Shown: piece by piece, positions 59,248-64,000 of the stretch
Numbering within the stretch: the stretch's first letter is position 1
Layout: each line of letters starts with the position of its first letter
The notes under the pieces: generated by a model
Told to the model about the DNA's origin: nothing
The model's input: the letters and a program-made list of their open reading frames with translations, nothing else
Databases searched by the model: none
Translations under genes and position numbers: made by a program
Source of the DNA: Caulobacteraceae bacterium
Lineage (GTDB): Bacteria > Pseudomonadota > Alphaproteobacteria > Caulobacterales > Caulobacteraceae
Length of the DNA: 64,000 nt
Direction: 5' to 3'
NCBI GenBank assembly: GCA_947441065.1
Contig: CANESI010000006.1
Location: 29,253 to 93,252, forward strand

Positions 59248-59985
59248 TCAATAACCCACCCCGGTCAGATAGAGCCCATCGGCCGGGGCCACAGGGCCGC
59301 AGGCTTGGCGGTCGCGGGCTTCGAGTAGGGCCTTGATGTCCGCCGCTGTCCAACGCCCGATGCCGACCTGACACAGGCTTCCCGCCATAGAACGAACCTG
59401 ACGATGCAGGAATGAGCGCGCTTCAAAGACCAGATGCACCTCTTGGCCCTCACGCCACACCCGCGCCACATCCAGCGTCTTGAGCGGGGATCTGGATTGG
59501 CACTGCATGTCGCGAAAGGTGGTGAAGTCATGATGACCGACCAGCACCTGCGCGGCCTCATTCATCGCCTCAACATCAATCGGTCGCCTCACATGCCAGA
59601 CCCGGCCCTGATCGACGGCCGGGGGGCTGCGACGGTTGAGGATGCGATAGAGATATCGCCGCCCCGTGGCCGAAAAGCGGGCATGGAAATCATCAGCAAC
59701 CTTCTCGGCCTCAAGGATCGAGATCGGCTGGGGCATCAGATAGGCATTGAGCGCATCGCGCACCACAGCGGGGCGCCAATCGTGCTCCAGATCCATATGG
59801 ATGACCTGTCCAGTAGCGTGGACGCCGGTGTCGGTCCGGCCAGCCCCTATGAGGCGAATCTTTTGGCCGCTAAAGCCTAGCACGGCCTTCTCGATGGCCC
59901 CTTGGATCGAAGGCAAGCGCTCCTGCGCCTGAAAGCCGCGATAGGGGCGGCCATCATATTCGACGAGAAGACGATAGCGCGGCAT
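59248..59985 (-). CDS. truA: tRNA pseudouridine(38-40) synthase
   Basis: [73 protein letters not shown]. Confidence 0.96.
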   Translation of the reverse strand: MPRYRLLVEYDGRPYRGFQAQERLPSIQGAIEKAVLGFSGQKIRLIGAGRTDTGVHATGQVIHMDLEHDWRPAVVRDALNAYLMPQPISILEAEKVADDFHARFSATGRRYLYRILNRRSPPAVDQGRVWHVRRPIDVEAMNEAAQVLVGHHDFTTFRDMQCQSRSPLKTLDVARVWREGQEVHLVFEARSFLHRQVRSMAGSLCQVGIGRWTAADIKALLEARDRQACGPVAPADGLYLTGVGY

Positions 59986-60911
59986 CAGACGAGCCGGGTT
60001 CCAGCGGCTAGGGCAAAGCCGCGTACAAAGATCTCGGCCTCTTGCGCCGCCTTGCCCTCACGCTGCGCCCGCAAGAGCCGGACCGCGCCAGTGCCGCAGG
60101 CGATCAGCAGTTGCTCATCCAACACCTCGCCGGGCGCACCTGAGGCTGGCTCGACCCGCGATAAGAGGGCCTTGATCCTCACAGGGCCCTTTTCACCGGG
60201 CGCCTCAAACCAAGCCCCCGGAAAGGGCGACAGGCCGCGAATGTGACAATCGACCTGCTCGGCAGATAGGGACCAGTCAATGCGCGCCTCTGCAGGCTTG
60301 ATCTTCTTGGCATAGGTGATGCCGTCGAGCGGCTGCGCCATCTCCACGGCTGCACCGCGCTCCACTGCCGCGAGGGCGCGCGGTGCCAGATGGGCACCTA
60401 CAGCGGCCAAGCGCTCATGCAGGCTGCCGGACGTATCGAGCGGTTCGATTCGGACCGTTTCGGACAGCAGCACCGGTCCCTCGTCCAGACCCTCGCTCAT
60501 ATGCATGACCTGAACGCCGGTGACCGCATCGCCCGCCATGATCGCACGCTGGATCGGGGCCGCACCGCGCCAGCGGGGCAGGAGCGAAGCATGGAGGTTG
60601 AAACAGCCCAGACGCGGCGCATCGAGCACCTCTTTCAGCAAGATCTGGCCATAGGCGACGATGACAGCGGCATCCAGATCCAGCGCCTGAAAGGCGGCGA
60701 TCTCCTCTGGAGCCTTCATCGACGCGGGCGTGCGGACCGTTAGGCCAAGGCTGTCGGCAAAGGCGTGAACCGGGGAAGGTTTGAGCTCTTGGCCCCTGCC
60801 GCGCGGGGCGGGGGGCTGAGAATAGACCGCCACGACCTCATGCCCTGCGGCGACCAACTCGGCCAGGGTTTGAACGGAGAAATCAGGGGTGCCCATGAAA
60901 GCAATACGCAT
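59985..60911 (-). CDS. fmt: Methionyl-tRNA formyltransferase
   Basis: [88 protein letters not shown]. Confidence 0.96.
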   Translation of the reverse strand: MRIAFMGTPDFSVQTLAELVAAGHEVVAVYSQPPAPRGRGQELKPSPVHAFADSLGLTVRTPASMKAPEEIAAFQALDLDAAVIVAYGQILLKEVLDAPRLGCFNLHASLLPRWRGAAPIQRAIMAGDAVTGVQVMHMSEGLDEGPVLLSETVRIEPLDTSGSLHERLAAVGAHLAPRALAAVERGAAVEMAQPLDGITYAKKIKPAEARIDWSLSAEQVDCHIRGLSPFPGAWFEAPGEKGPVRIKALLSRVEPASGAPGEVLDEQLLIACGTGAVRLLRAQREGKAAQEAEIFVRGFALAAGTRLV

Positions 60912-60943
60912 AGCCGCTCTTTACCCTTCGGCGCGCCGAGAGG

Positions 60944-62380
60944 CTAGACCGTGATGGCCTCAGGATTGTTTGAGGTCCGGGTAAGCCACTCAAACCGCAG
61001 GCCCATGGCCACAGCCGCCACGGACAGGCCCGCCGCAAGGCCGATCCAGACCCCAAAGCCCTTAAGATCAAAGGGAATGGCCAAGATCAGGCAGATCGGT
61101 GCGCCCACCAGCCAGTAGCTCGCCCCCGCAATGATCATCGGCACCCGCGCGTCCTTCATCCCCCGCAGGGCCAGACCGCCGATCACTTGGAGGGCGTCAA
61201 AGATCTGAAAGGCAGCGGCGATCATCAAAAACTGGGTGGCATAGGTGATGACCTGCGTCTCTTGGGTGGTCGGCGTTCCGAAATAGAGGCTGGCGATCTG
61301 ACGACCGGCAAAGGCCATGGCGACACCGCACAGGCTGATGAACCCGACCCCCACGACCATCGCGACAAATCCTGACAGGCGCGCGGCGGCCATATCGCCT
61401 CGGCCAGTCGCCAGCCCGACCCGCACAGTCGCGGCCATACCAATGCCGAGCGGCACCATAAAGGTCACCGAGGCAAAGTTCAGCGCCACCTGATGGGCGG
61501 CCAATTGATCGGTACCAAAGGTGCCCATCACCAGGGTCATGACATTGAACAACATGGCCTCAAAGATCATGGTCATGCCAATGGGGACGCCCAGACGAAA
61601 GACCTCGGTCAGCAACCTATGGGCCGGGACGAACAGACCCTTGAACGGCTGATAGACGCGAAGGTCCGGATCAAACCGGATAATCAGCACCATAGCGACA
61701 AAGCTGAAAATGCCTGAACTGGCCGTCGAGATCCCGGCCCCGACCATCTCCAGGCGCGGAAAGCCAAAATGACCAAAGATCAGCGCATAGTTGGCGAGGG
61801 CGTTCCACAGGATCGTGGCCAACATGACCCACATGGCCGCCCTTGGCTTTCCGGTGGCGGTGGCAAAGTTGCGTAAGACCAAAAAGCCCAGCGTAAAGGG
61901 CATGCCAATGGCCAAGACGCTGACAAACTGCCCCGCGCCCTTGGCCAGCACGGGGTCCTGACCCAGATGCAACAGGATCCATTCGGCGGAGACGAGCAGA
62001 GCCGCCATCGGTAGGGCCAAGAGGGCCACAGCCCACAGTCCCATCCGCACAATGGTGCGCACCGCCTCGCGATTGTTCGGATCGGCCCCCAGACTTTGCG
62101 CGATCATCGGCGAGACCGCTGAAGACGGCCCGGCCCCGATCAGCCACGCAAAATAATAGATCGTGCCGCCAATCGCTCCAGCGGCCAGCGCGGTCTGGCT
62201 CAAACGGCCCAGCATGATCACGTCGGTGGTCATCACCGCCATCTGCGCCAACTGGGTAAAGACCAGCGGAATGGCGAGGGTCACCAGCGCCACCGTCTCC
62301 ACGCGCCAAGCCTTCCACCGCGATGGGGCGGCGGCAACAGGCGAGATTGAGGGCGATGTCAAAGGGTCAGTCACGGTCAT
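60944..62380 (-). CDS. MATE-family multidrug/cation efflux transporter (NorM-like)
   Basis: LAIPLVFTQLAQMAVMTTDVIMLGRLSQTALAAGAIGG; MTLVMGTFGTDQLAAHQVALNFASVTFMVPLGIGMAATVRVGLATGRGD. Confidence 0.93.
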   Translation of the reverse strand: MTVTDPLTSPSISPVAAAPSRWKAWRVETVALVTLAIPLVFTQLAQMAVMTTDVIMLGRLSQTALAAGAIGGTIYYFAWLIGAGPSSAVSPMIAQSLGADPNNREAVRTIVRMGLWAVALLALPMAALLVSAEWILLHLGQDPVLAKGAGQFVSVLAIGMPFTLGFLVLRNFATATGKPRAAMWVMLATILWNALANYALIFGHFGFPRLEMVGAGISTASSGIFSFVAMVLIIRFDPDLRVYQPFKGLFVPAHRLLTEVFRLGVPIGMTMIFEAMLFNVMTLVMGTFGTDQLAAHQVALNFASVTFMVPLGIGMAATVRVGLATGRGDMAAARLSGFVAMVVGVGFISLCGVAMAFAGRQIASLYFGTPTTQETQVITYATQFLMIAAAFQIFDALQVIGGLALRGMKDARVPMIIAGASYWLVGAPICLILAIPFDLKGFGVWIGLAAGLSVAAVAMGLRFEWLTRTSNNPEAITV

Positions 62381-62474
62381 TCTTCAATCTAGGGCGGCCC
62401 AAGGACCAGACGGGCTAGGGCGTAGCGCACGGGGTAAACCGGGTGCCCTCCATTGTCAAAGTCCGGGCTAGTCT

Positions 62475-62516
62475 TGGTTTGGAAAAACCACCTACCCATG
62501 GTAAGCATTCTTACCA
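62475..62516 (+). promoter_or_regulatory. Tandem small inverted repeats upstream of a 62-aa ORF
   Basis: TGGTTT-GGAA-AAACCA (62475-62490) and TGGTAAG-CATT-CTTACCA (62499-62516). Confidence 0.5.
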
Positions 62517-62535
62517 GCATTTCGGCAGTGAACGA

Positions 62536-62724
62536 ATGGATCCCAACGACCAAAACCATGAGGCCAACGCCACCGGCAAGGGCCTGACAGGGGAGATCAC
62601 GCAGCCCGCTTCGATGGCGAGCGCCCTGATGCAGATCGCCCGCGATAGCGCCGGTCTTTTCAAACATCCCTATGACCAGATCGATCACGGCACTTGGCTC
62701 TATGATGATCTGGGCCTGCCCTAA
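62536..62724 (+). CDS. Hypothetical 62-aa protein
   Basis: MDPNDQNHEANATGKGLTGEITQPASMASALMQIARDSAGLFKHPYDQIDHGTWLYDDLGLP in the gap between MATE and the dCTP deaminase gene; not antisense to a known CDS. Confidence 0.5.
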   Translation: MDPNDQNHEANATGKGLTGEITQPASMASALMQIARDSAGLFKHPYDQIDHGTWLYDDLGLP

Positions 62725-62736
62725 AACCCTAACCCC

Positions 62737-63753
62737 TCACCAGTCCTTAAAGTGCTTGGACAGTTTCAGGCCTTGGCGCTGATAGTGCGAGCCGCCGGTG
62801 CCATAGAGGCGGTTGGGGCGGGCTAGGAGCGGTTCATAGACGAGGCGAGCGACCGTCTGGCCGTCTTCGAGCAGGAAGGGGGTCTCGTGGCTGCGGACCT
62901 CGAGAACGCCGCGCGATCCGACGCCGCCTGCCTCTTCGGTGCCAAATCCCGGATCGAAAAACCCTGCATAGTGGACGCGAAACTCGCCGACCGAGGGATC
63001 AATCGGGGTCATTTCGGCGGCTTGAAGGACCGGGATCTCTACGGCTTCTTTCGAGGCCAGAATGTAGAACTCGCCCGGATCGAGCATTAGTTCGCCTCGG
63101 CGCGGCTCCAACGGCTCCCAAAAATCGCGCGGATCATGGCCGCCCACATTGTCCAGATCGATAACGCCGGAATGGCGACGGGCCCGATAGCCGGCCAGAT
63201 CACCGGTCAGATCGACCCCGACACTGCGGGTCTCAAGATGGGCGGGCTGACCCTGTTTGAGCCGAAGCTGGTTTAGCCGCGTGCCGGTGCGCACGAGGAT
63301 GGAAAAGGTCTGGGGCGCGATTTCAATATAGAGCGGGCCATCATAGCCGCTGGCCACATCGTCAAAGGCGCGGCTGTGATCGGTCAAGAGGCGCACAAAG
63401 ACATCAATGCGTCCGGTCGAGCTCTTAGGATTGCCGCGCGCGGAAAGGCCCGGTGAAAGCTGAAGACGCTCTTGCACCTCCGCAATATAGACGCAGCCAC
63501 GCTCCAGCACCGCACCCTTGGACAGGTCGATCTCGTGCATGGCCACATCGGCCATCCTTTGGCGCACCGTGCGGTGAAGGCCGGGCAGGAACGAGGCCCG
63601 GATACGCCAGCAGCGCAGGCCAAGGCGCAGGTCCAGACTGGCTGGCTGAACCTGATCGGCGTCAAAGGCGCTCAACGACGTGATCGCGCCCTCGGCAATC
63701 AGCGCGTCAATCGATTGGCTGGGCAAAATGCCCGATGAAAGTTGCTCACTCAT
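62737..63753 (-). CDS. 2'-deoxycytidine 5'-triphosphate deaminase, long alphaproteobacterial form
   Basis: SGILPSQSIDALIAEGAITSLSAFDADQVQPASLDLRLG; GNPKSSTGRIDVFVRLLTDHSRAFD; NVGGHDPRDFWEPLEPRRGELMLDPGEFYILAS. ATG at 63753. Confidence 0.88.
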   Translation of the reverse strand: MSEQLSSGILPSQSIDALIAEGAITSLSAFDADQVQPASLDLRLGLRCWRIRASFLPGLHRTVRQRMADVAMHEIDLSKGAVLERGCVYIAEVQERLQLSPGLSARGNPKSSTGRIDVFVRLLTDHSRAFDDVASGYDGPLYIEIAPQTFSILVRTGTRLNQLRLKQGQPAHLETRSVGVDLTGDLAGYRARRHSGVIDLDNVGGHDPRDFWEPLEPRRGELMLDPGEFYILASKEAVEIPVLQAAEMTPIDPSVGEFRVHYAGFFDPGFGTEEAGGVGSRGVLEVRSHETPFLLEDGQTVARLVYEPLLARPNRLYGTGGSHYQRQGLKLSKHFKDW

Positions 63754-63896
63754 TGGCGCGACAGTCCGCGACTCCCTGCCGAATGGCAAGTCTTCAGGTG
63801 CCGCCAAGGCCAAGATCATGGCCAGCGCCAAGACGCCCCCTTGACCTGACCCCCTTCGATGCCTTTGATGCCGCGCGCTTTGAGAAGGAAATTGCG

Positions 63897-64000
63897 ATGT
63901 CTGAAGATCCGAAGACTTGGGAAGCAGCAACTCGTTTGGTTCGCGGCGGCACCATGCGCTCGGCGTTCAATGAGACCTCTGAAGCGCTCTATCTGACCCA
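63897..64000 (+). CDS. metZ: O-succinylhomoserine sulfhydrylase, 5' fragment
   Basis: MSEDPKTWEAATRLVRGGTMRSAFNETSEALYLTQ, runs off the window; N-terminus typical of alphaproteobacterial MetZ, divergent from the dCTP deaminase gene. Confidence 0.8.
   Translation, partial: MSEDPKTWEAATRLVRGGTMRSAFNETSEALYLT

Overview
Dense, high-GC alphaproteobacterial chromosome segment, probably Caulobacterales-like (inferred from gene content; no marker gene was compared). I support about 56 CDSs. I saw no rRNA, convincing tRNA, CRISPR array, transposase or phage gene. Main blocks: (1) 1-14 kb, an accessory catabolic island with a Rieske oxygenase, Cys/Met-metabolism PLP enzyme and FAD oxidoreductase operon, an ALDH, enolase-superfamily and GMC oxidase operon, a HIBADH-like gene, a second ALDH and two GcvA-type LysR regulators. 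(2) 18-21 kb, a ligase-associated DEXH helicase plus PdeM pair without the ligase or nuclease. (3) 23.5-25.7 kb, a PodJ-like coiled-coil/TM/Sel1 protein. (4) 27.8-32.8 kb, acyl-CoA dehydrogenases, an HCCA-isomerase-like protein, SDR and FrmA. (5) 32.8-37 kb, a 2-oxoacid dehydrogenase E2/E1 pair divergent from an Lrp/AsnC regulator. (6) 45.3-50.2 kb, a zwf-edd-glk-eda Entner-Doudoroff operon. (7) 59-64 kb, truA/fmt/MATE/dCTP deaminase/metZ. The strongest unexplained signals are a set of dispersed palindromic repeat families, one composite of which lies in frame inside the E2 gene and encodes its interdomain linker; the unusual E2 active-site motif (HRVLNG); and the Rieske/PLP/FAD operon. The ORF track contains many antisense ORFs caused by high GC, which I rejected. 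All family calls come from reading translations, without database searches.
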